Notes: generated from the sequence alone by a model not told the origin. 54,589 nucleotides of DNA from CAYWRO01 sp964460345 (GCA_964460345.1 CAYWRO010000020.1:1-54589); one strand, 5' to 3'; shown: positions 16,616 to 25,597, counted from the stretch's first letter. Numbers and translations: made by a program.

Positions 16616-17314
16616 ATGGAGCGCGGTGTGGCGGACGAGATGAAGAGCGGCGCGGTCGCAGATGTTGTGACCGAGACAGATCGGGACGCCGCGGAGGCCC
16701 CGGTCGGACCCGTGGCGCGGTGGGCGATTCATCGCAGGCTGTATGACTGGGTGTTGTCGTTTGCGCACCGGAAGTACTCGACGACGGCGCTGGCGCTGCT
16801 GAGCTTTGCCGAGTCGAGCTTTTTTCCCATTCCGCCTGATGTGCTGCTCGCGCCGTTGTGTGTGGGCAAGCGGGAACGAGCGTGGTGGTTTGCGACGGTG
16901 ACGACGATCTTCAGCGTGCTTGGGGGCGTCGCCGGGTGGCTCATTGGATGGGGCGCGTGGGGAGGGCTCAGCGAGTACGCGTACAGGTACATCCCGGGAT
17001 TCACGCCGGAGCAGTTTGAGAAGGCGAGGGGGTTGTACGACGAGTACGGCGTACTCGTGCTGTTCATCGCGGCGTTCTCGCCCATTCCGTACAAGGTGTT
17101 CACGATCGCAGGCGGCGTGTTTGGGCAGCCGCTGCTGCCGTTTATGCTGGTGTCCCTTGCCGGGCGCGGGGCTCGGTTCTTTCTGGTGGCGGGCCTGTTC
17201 TACTGGATCGGCCCGAAGGCGACGCCCTGGATTGACAAGTACTTCAACCTGCTGTGCATCCTGTTCGTGGTCCTGCTGGTGGGCGGCTTCGTGGTGGCGA
17301 AGTTTGTGATGTGA
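16616..17314 (+). CDS. DedA/VTT-type membrane protein, YqaA family
   Basis: A 232-residue membrane protein of the DedA-like superfamily, whose characterised members act in lipid translocation and membrane homeostasis; the substrate here is unknown. The YqaA-type signature ESSFFPIPPDVLLAPL lies near residue 68, with FSPIPYKVFTIAGGVFG further on and about four to five membrane segments. The ATG at 16616, 16 bases after lgt, has a GGCGGGG upstream. It is probably part of the tatD-lgt operon. Confidence 0.88.
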   Translation: MERGVADEMKSGAVADVVTETDRDAAEAPVGPVARWAIHRRLYDWVLSFAHRKYSTTALALLSFAESSFFPIPPDVLLAPLCVGKRERAWWFATVTTIFSVLGGVAGWLIGWGAWGGLSEYAYRYIPGFTPEQFEKARGLYDEYGVLVLFIAAFSPIPYKVFTIAGGVFGQPLLPFMLVSLAGRGARFFLVAGLFYWIGPKATPWIDKYFNLLCILFVVLLVGGFVVAKFVM

Positions 17315-17430
17315 CGGGCGCGGAACTCGGCTTCGCCGGAAAATCGGGAAGCGGGGAGCCTTGCCGGGTGAAAGCAGCGCCCGTGGCGCGGGCAGGCGTC
17401 GATCGTCGCGCATCGTGCGAACAATGGAGA

Positions 17431-18483
17431 ATGGATGAATCGGCCATTCTTCTGACCGGCGGGGCGGGGTACATCGGGTCGCATGCCGTGCAGCGACTGC
17501 TGCGAGACGGGCGGCGCGTGGTGGTGATCGACAATCTCTACCGTGGCCACCGCGAGGCGATGGAGGCTCTGGAGCGTGAATCGCCGGGAAGGCTCACGTT
17601 CCTGGAAGGGGACATTGGTGACGGCCAACTCGTAGGACGAGCGATCGTCGAGCACGGGGTGCGCTCCGTCATGCACTTTGCCGCCCTGGCGTACGTCGGT
17701 GAATCGGTCGACGATCCGCTCAGGTATTACCGCAACAACACGAGCGCTGCGTTGACGCTGCTGCAGGCGTGCGCCGAGCACGGAGTGGAGCGGTTCGTCT
17801 TCAGTTCCACGTGCGCGACCTACGGGGAGCCGCCGGCGGAGGAGATTCCGATCCGCGAGACGTGCCGGCAGCAGCCGATCAATCCGTACGGGCGATCGAA
17901 GCTGATGGTGGAGCACATGCTCTTCGACTACGTCGAGGCGTGCCGCCGGGCCAACGAAGGAAAAGGCCGTCCGTTTGCCTTCGCCGCGCTGCGGTATTTC
18001 AACGTCGCCGGCAGTGATCGCAGCGGTGTGATCGGGGAGGACCATCGGCCGGAGACGCACCTGATACCGATCGTGCTGCAGGTGGCGCTCGGCGAGCGCG
18101 AGAGCGTGACGATCTTCGGGACGGATTATCCGACACCGGACGGCACGTGCATCCGCGACTACATCCACGTGGAGGATCTTGTCGACGCCCACGTGCACGT
18201 GCTCCAGGCGCTGGATCCGAACGCGTTTGAGGCGAGAACGTATAACCTCGGGATCGGGCGCGGTTACTCGGTGCGGGAAGTCATCGACGCCTGCCGGCGC
18301 GTGACGGGCAAGGACATTCCGGTCCGGCACGGGACCCGCCGCGCGGGAGACCCGCCGACCTTGTACGCAGACCCGGGCAAGATCCGACGCGAGCTGCAGT
18401 GGTCGGCGCAGATTACGGATCTGGACGAGATCATCGCCTCGGCGTGGGCGTGGATGCAGGCGCATCCGCGGGGATACCAGTGA
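17431..18483 (+). CDS. galE: UDP-glucose 4-epimerase GalE
   Basis: NAD-dependent short-chain dehydrogenase-type epimerase interconverting UDP-glucose and UDP-galactose for surface polysaccharides. The 350-residue protein has the NAD-binding GGAGYIGSH (residues 11-19), the STCATYGEP segment and the catalytic YGRSK. The family signatures ALRYFNVAGSD, RDYIHVEDLVDAHV and YNLGIGRGYSVREV follow. Length is typical. The ATG at 17431 directly follows GGAGA, which is close spacing. A related epimerase acting on UDP-GlcNAc cannot be excluded from sequence alone. Confidence 0.93.
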   Translation: MDESAILLTGGAGYIGSHAVQRLLRDGRRVVVIDNLYRGHREAMEALERESPGRLTFLEGDIGDGQLVGRAIVEHGVRSVMHFAALAYVGESVDDPLRYYRNNTSAALTLLQACAEHGVERFVFSSTCATYGEPPAEEIPIRETCRQQPINPYGRSKLMVEHMLFDYVEACRRANEGKGRPFAFAALRYFNVAGSDRSGVIGEDHRPETHLIPIVLQVALGERESVTIFGTDYPTPDGTCIRDYIHVEDLVDAHVHVLQALDPNAFEARTYNLGIGRGYSVREVIDACRRVTGKDIPVRHGTRRAGDPPTLYADPGKIRRELQWSAQITDLDEIIASAWAWMQAHPRGYQ

Positions 18484-18541
18484 TGCACGATGCAAAGGGC
18501 ACAATGTTGAGGTGCGCAGGGCCGTCCCGGGGAGCGGGGGG

Positions 18542-19477
18542 ATGCTGATCGCGGCGGTCAATCCCTACCACCTGACCACGCGGGAGCCGGCGGCCATCGC
18601 AGCGCTGTTGCTGGCCGAGCGCGTGGTCACGATGATGCCCGCCCCCGCCGCGGGCAGAACACGCGAGCAGGTCGCCGAGGCGGTCGACCGATCGCCTTCC
18701 TATCTGCGATTGATGGAATCGTGGCGATGGACGATGCCGTTGTGGAAGGAGGGCGTGATTGGTTCGGCCGTCGGGTCTGATCGGGCCGATGCGGACGTCG
18801 GCGCCGCACGCGACGCGGTCTGGCAGGAGGAAGCGCTCAGCGCCCTCCGCGGCCTGATGCACGAGGAGCGACGGCGCGAGAGCGAGGAGTTTCTTGAAGG
18901 GCTTTGCGCCGACATGCTTCGCGCGGGGCCCGATCCCAGCTTCGCCCTGCCGGTCGCGGCCGGCATGGATCGCTTCGCCGCACGGCACGGGCTGGTGGCG
19001 TTTCGCTCCGAGGCGGCGTCGGTCGCGCAGCGGGCCGAGGTGCGGATGTCGCGCCGGGTGTTTGCCTTGTCGATGCCCGTGCCGCGGGACGCGACGGCGG
19101 AGCGGATTGACCGGTGGCGCGGACGCGGCGAGGCCGCGCTCGGCGAGGCGCGGGAGGCCATCGAGGCCGCCTTTGGGGCAGCCGAAGCCGGCGATGCGGA
19201 GGCCGAACGGGCCGGGTCGGCGCGGGTGACGGCCGCGGGCCTCGGCGTGGCGGAAGCGACAGGCGGGGGGGACAGTCGATTTCTCTCCATGCGCGGCATG
19301 CTGCTGCCGGCGGATGTCGTCCTGCGGGCCGGCGTCGCGGCAGTGGCGGCGATGGTGGGTCAGGCGGGGGGATTCAGCGGCCCCGCGGCCGCCGCGGCGC
19401 CGCCGATTGAGAGCCTGCGGCAGGTCGGCACATTGCGCGCCATCGTGGTCAAGCCGATTGCGGCGCGGCCTGCGTGA
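18542..19477 (+). CDS. Hypothetical protein, Ala/Arg-rich
   Basis: A 311-residue protein I do not recognise. The first 35 residues (MLIAAVNPYHLTTREPAAIAALLLAERVVTM) are moderately hydrophobic but lack a clean signal peptide. The middle (about 90-230) is Glu/Arg/Ala-rich and likely helical. The C-terminus is Ala/Gly-rich. No catalytic motif or cysteine pattern is seen. The ATG at 18542 follows GGGGAGCGGGGGG and is preferred over a GTG at 18512. The codon use matches its neighbours, supporting a real gene. It stands between galE and the thioredoxin-domain gene on the same strand. Confidence 0.62.
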   Translation: MLIAAVNPYHLTTREPAAIAALLLAERVVTMMPAPAAGRTREQVAEAVDRSPSYLRLMESWRWTMPLWKEGVIGSAVGSDRADADVGAARDAVWQEEALSALRGLMHEERRRESEEFLEGLCADMLRAGPDPSFALPVAAGMDRFAARHGLVAFRSEAASVAQRAEVRMSRRVFALSMPVPRDATAERIDRWRGRGEAALGEAREAIEAAFGAAEAGDAEAERAGSARVTAAGLGVAEATGGGDSRFLSMRGMLLPADVVLRAGVAAVAAMVGQAGGFSGPAAAAAPPIESLRQVGTLRAIVVKPIAARPA

Positions 19478-19527
19478 CGGCGCAGTGACGGCTGTCGGTG
19501 CGTCCGTGGCAACGAGCCCACTCGAAG

Positions 19528-19559
19528 GCGCTGAAGCGCTGCGGCTACGCTAGGGCGTG
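19528..19559 (+). repeat. Palindromic element abutting the YyaL-like start (copy 2)
   Basis: GCGC-TGAA-GCGC (19528-19539) is followed by GCGGCTACGCTAGGGC and directly by the GTG start codon. The downstream part aligns with the element at 14631-14650 before tatD, with one insertion and a few substitutions. Whether it is a repeat or chance is undecided. Confidence 0.35.
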
Positions 19560-21917
19560 GCACAACAGACTCACGAGGCGCAGGCGAACCGGCTTATCCA
19601 CGAGACGAGCCCGTACCTGCTGCAACATGCGCACAATCCGGTGGACTGGCACCCCTGGGGCCGGGAGGCGTTCGAGGAGGCGCGCCGGCGCGATGTCCCG
19701 ATCCTTGTTTCGATCGGTTATTCGACCTGTTATTGGTGCCATGTCATGGAGCGCGAGTGCTTCGAGAACGAAGCAATTGCGCGCGTGATGAATGAAAACC
19801 TGGTCTGCATCAAGGTGGACCGCGAGGAGCGGCCGGATGTGGACGACCTCTACATGACGGCGCTGCAGATTCTCAGCGGCAGCGGCGGCTGGCCGCTGAA
19901 CATGTTCATCGAGCCAGCCTCGCTCAAGCCGATCTGGGGGGGCACGTACTTCCCGCCGGAAGCGAATCCGAAGTTCGGCAACCGGCCAAGCTGGCCGCAG
20001 ATCGTCCGCAACGTGAACCAGGCGTGGCGCAGCGATCGAGAGGGCATGCTCGAGCAGGCGGAGAACCTTGGCGCGGCTGTCGCCGATCAGATCGGCCAGG
20101 TCCGCCGGCCGGTGCGGATCGGGCAGGACCAGGTCGCCCAGGCCGTGTCGATGCTGCTGAACATGCACGATCGGGCGAACGGCGGATTCGGCCGGGCGCC
20201 GAAGTTTCCGCAGCCGGCGTACCTGGAACTGTTGCTGACTTTCCGCGACTATGCGGGCGATGACGAAACGCGGCGGGGGACCGATGGGGCGATCCGGCTG
20301 ACGCTGGAGCGCATGGCGCTGGGCGGCATGTTCGACCAGGTGGGAGGCGGTTTTCACCGTTACAGCGTGGACGAGCGATGGCTGGTCCCGCACTTTGAGA
20401 AGATGCTCTACGACAACGGCCAACTGGCCGCGGTCTATGCCGTGGCGGCGCGGGAGTACGACGAGCCGCTCTTTCGGCGGGTGGCGCAGCGCTCGTGCGA
20501 GTACGTGCTGCGGGAGATGACGTCACCGGAGGGCGCCTTCTTCAGTGCGCAGGACGCCGAGGTGAACCACCGGGAGGGACAGAACTACCTGTGGACGCTT
20601 GAGCAGATGGAGCAGGTGCTGGGGGCGGAGGATGCGGCGCTGGCCGCCGAGGCGTACGGCGTCAAACTCGGACCGAACTTTCAGGATCCGCACCATCCGG
20701 ATGATCCGCCGGCGAATGTGCTGTACTTGCCGCAGCGTGCGGAGCAAATTGCCGCGCGGCTGGGGATGGAGGAGCATGCTCTGCTCGGCCGCCTTGAACG
20801 GATCAACAGCGCGCTGTACGAAGCGAGGCTGAAGCGGGATCAACCCGGCCTGGACGACAAGATCCTGACCGGGTGGAACGGCCTGATGATCGCCGGACTG
20901 GCCACGACGGGACGTCTGCTGGCCGATGCAGGCGGTGACCGTTTCATTGAGGCCGCCCGCCGCGCGGCGGAGTTCATTTTGCGCGAGATGCGCGATGAAC
21001 GCGATGGCCTGCTGCGGAGCCATCGCGCGGGGACGTCGAAGATTCCAGCCTTCTGCGAGGATTACGCGCTGCTGGTGCGCGGCCTGCTGGCGCTGCATCG
21101 TGCTGGACGCGATGAGGCGGGCGAATACCTCGATCGCGCCCTGGCTCTGGTCGCAGAGGCTGAGCATCTCTTCGGCGACGCCGAAACAGGCGCGTGGTAC
21201 GACACCCGGGCGGAGCAGGAAGACCTGTTCGTGCGTGCCGCGTCGCTCTATGACGGCGCGATTCCCAGCCCGACGTCGGTCATGCTTAACAACCTCATCG
21301 ATCTGTACGAGATCACCGGGGACGACGCCCACTTGCAGCGCGCCATCAGCGGCCTCCGCGCGTGCAGCGCATTTCTGGCCCGCTCGCCCGTTGGGGCGTG
21401 CGGCTCAACGCGGGCGCTCCTGCGCCTGCTGGCGATTGATGACGAAGCGGTCGCCGCGGCGCAGCCCGCGGACGCCGCGGCGGCGATGATGCCCGGGGCG
21501 GCTCCTGAGGATGCCGTGAAGGTGCTTGCGGACCGCGAGGTGGTCACGGTCGGGGCCGACAAGCCGGACGGCCTGGTCCTGCGGATTGAGATCGACGAGG
21601 GGTTCCACATCAACGCGGCGAATCCCGGCGGCGATGGGCTTGTCCCGTTCCGCGTCTTCATCGCGCACGGCACGGGCGTGAAGGCGTACGCGGATTACCC
21701 GAAGGGAACGCCGTATTCGCCGGCATGGGTCGAGGCGGACGACGAGGCGGCGCACATCCAGGTGTACACCGGGACCATTGATGTGCCGGTGGTGCTGGAG
21801 CGCGCGGGCGACTTCACCGGCACGCCTGTCATCGCGCTGACGTATCAGGTCTGCTCGGACGAGGCCTGCTTCACGCCGTCAACCGTGGAGCTGGACGTCT
21901 CGATCGAACGGGAGTAG
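19557..21917 (+). CDS. Thioredoxin-domain protein (YyaL/SSP411 type) with DsbD-like C-terminal domain
   Basis: A 786-residue protein. The N-terminal DUF255/thioredoxin-like part (1-165) has ETSPYLLQHAHNPVDW and the CYWCHVM active site. A six-hairpin glycosidase-like barrel follows (about 170-640), with WTLEQMEQVLG and DDKILTGWNGLMI. Members of this family have no settled activity. The last 135 residues (about 650-786) instead resemble the N-terminal domain of the thiol:disulfide interchange protein DsbD, including the pair CSDEAC near the end. That addition suggests a redox role. No signal peptide is seen. The GTG start is supported by position before the conserved N-terminus; no ribosome binding site is evident. 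Confidence 0.88.
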   Translation: MAQQTHEAQANRLIHETSPYLLQHAHNPVDWHPWGREAFEEARRRDVPILVSIGYSTCYWCHVMERECFENEAIARVMNENLVCIKVDREERPDVDDLYMTALQILSGSGGWPLNMFIEPASLKPIWGGTYFPPEANPKFGNRPSWPQIVRNVNQAWRSDREGMLEQAENLGAAVADQIGQVRRPVRIGQDQVAQAVSMLLNMHDRANGGFGRAPKFPQPAYLELLLTFRDYAGDDETRRGTDGAIRLTLERMALGGMFDQVGGGFHRYSVDERWLVPHFEKMLYDNGQLAAVYAVAAREYDEPLFRRVAQRSCEYVLREMTSPEGAFFSAQDAEVNHREGQNYLWTLEQMEQVLGAEDAALAAEAYGVKLGPNFQDPHHPDDPPANVLYLPQRAEQIAARLGMEEHALLGRLERINSALYEARLKRDQPGLDDKILTGWNGLMIAGLATTGRLLADAGGDRFIEAARRAAEFILREMRDERDGLLRSHRAGTSKIPAFCEDYALLVRGLLALHRAGRDEAGEYLDRALALVAEAEHLFGDAETGAWYDTRAEQEDLFVRAASLYDGAIPSPTSVMLNNLIDLYEITGDDAHLQRAISGLRACSAFLARSPVGACGSTRALLRLLAIDDEAVAAAQPADAAAAMMPGAAPEDAVKVLADREVVTVGADKPDGLVLRIEIDEGFHINAANPGGDGLVPFRVFIAHGTGVKAYADYPKGTPYSPAWVEADDEAAHIQVYTGTIDVPVVLERAGDFTGTPVIALTYQVCSDEACFTPSTVELDVSIERE

Positions 21918-21925
21918 ACGTGGGT

Positions 21926-22105
21926 TTACGCTTTGGGCGAAGGCGCTTCGGCGGGCTCGCTCTTGCCGGGCGGGCGCTGCGGGATGAGCAGAGTCGTGCC
22001 GCAGTTGCGGCAGCGGACCTTCTTGCCGCGGGAGGAGACCGGCACCGTCAGGATGCGCCGGCAGTTGAGACTCGGGCACATGATGCGGATGGTCGCCTCG
22101 GTCAT
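21926..22105 (-). CDS. Small zinc-ribbon protein
   Basis: A short protein, 59 residues from this start, with two cysteine pairs, CPSLNC and CRNC, spaced like a zinc ribbon (IMCPSLNCRRILTVP, then KKVRCRNCGTTLLIP). Such ribbons in planctomycetes are often stand-alone or sit at the ends of larger proteins. The ATG at 22105 is preceded by GGAGG 11 bases upstream; an in-frame ATG at 22153 would add 16 residues and is an alternative. The tail is acidic and Pro/Ala-rich. It converges with the YyaL-like gene and is divergent from purA. No function assigned. Confidence 0.72.
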   Translation of the reverse strand: MTEATIRIMCPSLNCRRILTVPVSSRGKKVRCRNCGTTLLIPQRPPGKSEPAEAPSPKA

Positions 22106-22233
22106 CGTCTGGTAGGCCTCCATATCCGGGATATCGGCCGGATAGAAGGGCATCTTGAGCGGGTGCGTTCTCGGACGTGCCGGTCCTATCGTCCGGTTGG
22201 CGCACGAGGATGATCCTCCCGGATGGAGCAGCG

Positions 22234-23601
22234 ATGACGATGATGGCCAGCGGAGCGGACACACAGCGGGCAGGCGAGTTGGGGGGCGCGACGGGCGATG
22301 GCTCGTCGACGGCCGTCGTTGGCCTGCAGTGGGGGGATGAGGGCAAAGGAAAGGTCGTCGATCTGCTCGCCGACCAGTTCCACGCCGTCGTTCGGTACAA
22401 CGGCGGCGCGAATGCCGGCCACTCCGTCGTGGTCAAGGGCGAGCGCTACGCGCTGCACATCGTGCCGTCGGGCATTCTCTACCCGGGCCGGCTGGCGATC
22501 ATCGGGAACGGCCTGGCGGTAGACCCTGAGGCCCTCGTGAAGGAGGTAGAGGGGCTCAACGCGCGAGGGGTGGATACCTCCGGGCTCGTGGTCTCCAGCC
22601 GTGCGCACGTCGTGATGCCGTATCACAAGGCCGAAGATGCGCTGCGCGAAGGGATCCTTGCCGAGCGCGGCGGCTCGATCGGCACGACGAAGCGTGGCAT
22701 CGGTCCCTGCTACGCCGACAAGGCGCAGCGCGCCACCGCCGTTCGGATCGGTGATCTGTTGCGTCCGGAGGTCTTGCGTGCCCGGCTGGAAGCAATCTGC
22801 CACTTCAAGAACGCCCTGCTCGCTGCCGGCGAGCACGTGGGTGACGGGGAGGCCGCGCGGTTCGATCCGCAGGAGCTGACCGAATGGGGCGCAGAGATCG
22901 GGCGGCGCATCAAGCCCATGGTGCGGGACACGACGTACCTGATCCACGACCTGCTTGCCGAAGGCAAGCGCATCATCTTCGAAGGCGCCAATGCCGCCTT
23001 GCTCGACGTCGACCACGGCACCTACCCGTTTGTCACGAGTTCCAGCACCACGGCGCAGGGCATTCCGGCAGGGACGGGCGTTCCTCCCCGGGCGATCGGC
23101 GAGGTGATCGGCGTGGTCAAGGCGTACTCGACGCGCGTCGGCAACGGGCCGATGCCGACCGAGTTGCTGGATGCGACGGGCGACCGCATTCGTGAGCGAG
23201 GGCGGGAGTACGGCACGACGACCGGCCGGCCGCGGCGGGTGGGATGGCTCGACCTGGTCGCCGTCCGCTACAGCGCGATGATCAACGGCGCGAGCGGAAT
23301 CGCCCTGACGCTGCTTGATGTGCTCGCGGGCTTCGACGAGATCCAGGTTTGCACGGCCTACGAAACCGCCGACGGGCGGACGGACCGTTTCATCCCTGAT
23401 GCACACGCGTTGGAGAGTGTGCGCCCGGTTTATGAGACGCTGCCCGGATTCGGCCAGGAGATCACCGAGGCGAACTCTTTCGACGATCTCCCACCGGAGG
23501 CCAGGCAGTACGTCCGCTTCATCGAGGAACGGGCCGGGATTCCCGTCAAGATCGTGAGCGTCGGCCCTGACCGGGCACAGACGATCCGCCGCGGCCTGTA
23601 A
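22234..23601 (+). CDS. purA: Adenylosuccinate synthetase
   Basis: Joins IMP and aspartate using GTP, the first committed step from IMP to AMP. The 455-residue protein has the P-loop-like GLQWGDEGKGKVVD (about residues 29-42), the NGGANAGHSVV segment, the switch-like GIGPCYADKAQR and the C-terminal VGPDRAQTI. Length is slightly above the usual 430 because of a 25-residue N-terminal extension. The ATG at 22234 has GGAG upstream; a GTG at 22177 is less likely. Confidence 0.97.
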   Translation: MTMMASGADTQRAGELGGATGDGSSTAVVGLQWGDEGKGKVVDLLADQFHAVVRYNGGANAGHSVVVKGERYALHIVPSGILYPGRLAIIGNGLAVDPEALVKEVEGLNARGVDTSGLVVSSRAHVVMPYHKAEDALREGILAERGGSIGTTKRGIGPCYADKAQRATAVRIGDLLRPEVLRARLEAICHFKNALLAAGEHVGDGEAARFDPQELTEWGAEIGRRIKPMVRDTTYLIHDLLAEGKRIIFEGANAALLDVDHGTYPFVTSSSTTAQGIPAGTGVPPRAIGEVIGVVKAYSTRVGNGPMPTELLDATGDRIRERGREYGTTTGRPRRVGWLDLVAVRYSAMINGASGIALTLLDVLAGFDEIQVCTAYETADGRTDRFIPDAHALESVRPVYETLPGFGQEITEANSFDDLPPEARQYVRFIEERAGIPVKIVSVGPDRAQTIRRGL

Positions 23602-23646
23602 GTACCGCGGAAGAGGCGAACCGGGGGACGATGAAGGCGTAGGTGA

Positions 23647-23666
23647 GTTGCCCGCTTCCGGGCAAC
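23647..23666 (+). other. Hairpin between purA and uppS
   Basis: GTTGCCCG and CGGGCAAC pair perfectly around a CTTC loop. There is no T tract after it, so it is not a standard intrinsic terminator. It could be a processing or stability element. Confidence 0.45.
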
Positions 23667-23715
23667 TGGCTCTGTCGAACTCGGTACATTTGAACGTCCC
23701 CCTCAAGGAAGTCCC

Positions 23716-24582
23716 GTGACTGAACGTGCAGTGAACGCGATGGAGGCCGCCGCGGCCAATGGCGTGAGTCCCTATGCGTCGGATCCTGAAGCGCTCGCGG
23801 TCGTCGAGCGCATGCGTCGCATCACGCCGAACGCCGACCCGCTGACGCGCCTGCCAGACGTTCACCCGGCCCGCATTCCACGCCACATCGCGATCATCAT
23901 GGACGGCAACGGTCGCTGGGCGAAACAGCGGGGTTTTCCCCGCGTCTTCGGTCATCGCAACGGCGCAGCCTCCGTGCGCACGGTCATCGAGGAGTCCGGC
24001 CTGCTCGGGGTCGAGGCGCTGACGCTCTACTCCTTTTCACTGGAGAACTGGCGCCGACCGGCCGAGGAGATCGGCGGCTTGATGCTGCTGTACCTGACCT
24101 ATCTGCAGGGCGAGCGCGAGCGCATGATGCGTGAGAACATGCGCTTCGTGCAGATCGGGCGCCGCGACAACCTTCCGGACGAGGTGCTGCAGGCCGTGGA
24201 TCAGCTCGTCGCAGACACCGCTTCCAATACCGGTCCCACGCTCTGCCTGGCCGTGAACTACGGGGCCCGGGCCGAGATCGTGGACGCCGCCCGCTCGCTC
24301 GCTCGCGACGCCGCGGCGGGGCGCCTGGATCCCGAGTCCATCGACGAGGCCGCGTTCGCCTCCCGGCTCTACACGGCGGGGCTGCCGGACCCGGACCTGC
24401 TGGTTCGAACGGCCGGTGAGATGCGCGTCAGCAACTACCTGCTCTGGCAGATCAGCTATGCCGAACTGCACGTGACCGACGTGCTGTGGCCGGACTTCGG
24501 CATCGAGCAGCTGCACGCGGCGATCCGCGATTACGCGCGACGGCAGCGCCGATTTGGTGGGCTTGAGGAGCAGCACGCCTAG
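23716..24582 (+). CDS. uppS: Undecaprenyl diphosphate synthase (cis-prenyltransferase)
   Basis: Builds the C55 isoprenoid carrier for peptidoglycan and polysaccharide synthesis from farnesyl and isopentenyl diphosphates. The 288-residue protein has the catalytic Asp region HIAIIMDGNGRWAKQRG (about residues 57-73), GHRNGA, the SFSLENWRRP segment, and LLVRTAGEMRVSNYLLWQ with YAELHVTDVLWPDF. A 55-residue N-terminal extension is unusual. The GTG at 23716 follows AAGGAAG. It is ten bases before cdsA, so both are probably co-transcribed. Confidence 0.96.
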   Translation: MTERAVNAMEAAAANGVSPYASDPEALAVVERMRRITPNADPLTRLPDVHPARIPRHIAIIMDGNGRWAKQRGFPRVFGHRNGAASVRTVIEESGLLGVEALTLYSFSLENWRRPAEEIGGLMLLYLTYLQGERERMMRENMRFVQIGRRDNLPDEVLQAVDQLVADTASNTGPTLCLAVNYGARAEIVDAARSLARDAAAGRLDPESIDEAAFASRLYTAGLPDPDLLVRTAGEMRVSNYLLWQISYAELHVTDVLWPDFGIEQLHAAIRDYARRQRRFGGLEEQHA

Positions 24583-24591
24583 CCGAGCGCG

Positions 24592-25485
24592 GTGCTACTC
24601 TCTCTGCCCGTGCTCAGCCAGCGCCTCATCTTCGGCCCGATCATGATTGCCGCCCTGGTCGGCCTGATGTGGCTCGACGAGGTTGCCGGCCGTGTGCTTG
24701 TCAAGGTGGACGGGTTGGTGGCGCTCCCCAAAGGCGGGGTGCTCCTGCTGGCGGCGCTCGCCGTGGCTCTGCTCGTCGCACGGGAACTCGCGTACATCTT
24801 CCAGGCGGCCGGTGTCCGGGCGTCGGCTCGTTCAATGTGGGCCGCGGGGGCCCTGGGGCTCATCGGCTCCTGGATCGCGCCCGCCCTGAACGGTCATGGC
24901 GCCGCGGCGATGAACACCGCCATCGCACTGGCCCTGGTAGGGGGGGCCATCTGGCACATCCGGCACAAGCAGCTAGAGGGCGCCGCGGGGGCAATCGCCT
25001 CCACCCTCTTCGGGTTCGTCTATTTGGGGGTTCTGTTTGGATTTCTGCTCGCGCTGCGGCAGCATCAGCCGGCCTGGGTGATCCTCGGCATCCTTGTGGT
25101 CACGAAATCGTCGGATATCGGGGCCTATTTCACGGGCAGAGCCATCGGTCGGCACCACCTGATTCCCTGGCTCAGCCCCAAAAAAACCTGGGAAGGCCTT
25201 GCCGGTGGAATGGCGCTGGCGGCCATCCTCGGGGCGGTCGCGACGGTCCTCGGACGGGCCACGCTGCCGGAAGAGACGTTCCGGCTCACGCCGCTTGTCG
25301 GCTTTCTGGCAGGGGGTGTGGCGGGCATTCTCGGCCAGGCCGGCGATCTGCTGGCGAGCACCCTGAAGCGGGATGCACACCAGAAGGACTCCGGATCGAC
25401 CATTCCGGGCTTTGGCGGGGTGCTGGACGTCGTGGATTCCCTCCTGCTCGTGGCGCCGGGGGCGTACTGGCTGCTGAGGCTCTAG
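24592..25485 (+). CDS. cdsA: Phosphatidate cytidylyltransferase
   Basis: Makes CDP-diacylglycerol from phosphatidic acid and CTP for phospholipid synthesis in the inner membrane. The 297-residue protein has about eight membrane segments and the C-terminal signature LKRDAHQKDSGSTIPGFGGVLDVVDSLL. In this signature the usual His of PGHGG is Phe and the Arg of DRxD is Val, while the K-D and D residues are kept. The start is a GTG nine bases after uppS; a second GTG six codons later is possible. Confidence 0.94.
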   Translation: MLLSLPVLSQRLIFGPIMIAALVGLMWLDEVAGRVLVKVDGLVALPKGGVLLLAALAVALLVARELAYIFQAAGVRASARSMWAAGALGLIGSWIAPALNGHGAAAMNTAIALALVGGAIWHIRHKQLEGAAGAIASTLFGFVYLGVLFGFLLALRQHQPAWVILGILVVTKSSDIGAYFTGRAIGRHHLIPWLSPKKTWEGLAGGMALAAILGAVATVLGRATLPEETFRLTPLVGFLAGGVAGILGQAGDLLASTLKRDAHQKDSGSTIPGFGGVLDVVDSLLLVAPGAYWLLRL

Positions 25486-25573
25486 AGAGGCCGCGGCCCA
25501 GGGTGCTCACGCGGAACAACCCGAATCCGGGGTAAATCTCTGGATGTCCCCGGTGTGCGGAAGGGCTTGCGGG

Positions 25574-25597
25574 TGCTATAGTTGTCTGTGCAGACAA
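25574..25597 (+). promoter_or_regulatory. Extended -10 promoter with overlapping palindrome
   Basis: TGCTATAGT (25574-25582) matches the extended -10 consensus TGnTATAAT with one mismatch. It runs straight into a seven-base inverted repeat, TTGTCTG-TG-CAGACAA (25582-25597), at the expected transcription start. No good -35 box is seen. The site would drive the zinc-ribbon gene at 25644, and the palindrome could be an operator. Confidence 0.5.

Noticed and set aside
23602..23687. GTACCG/CGGTAC long-range inverted repeat after purA
   Set aside because: Six-base arms about 80 bases apart are expected by chance in this composition.
22186..23955. 589-codon minus-strand frame opposite purA
   Set aside because: Antisense shadow of a certain gene in GC-rich DNA; Arg/His/Pro-rich with no family features.
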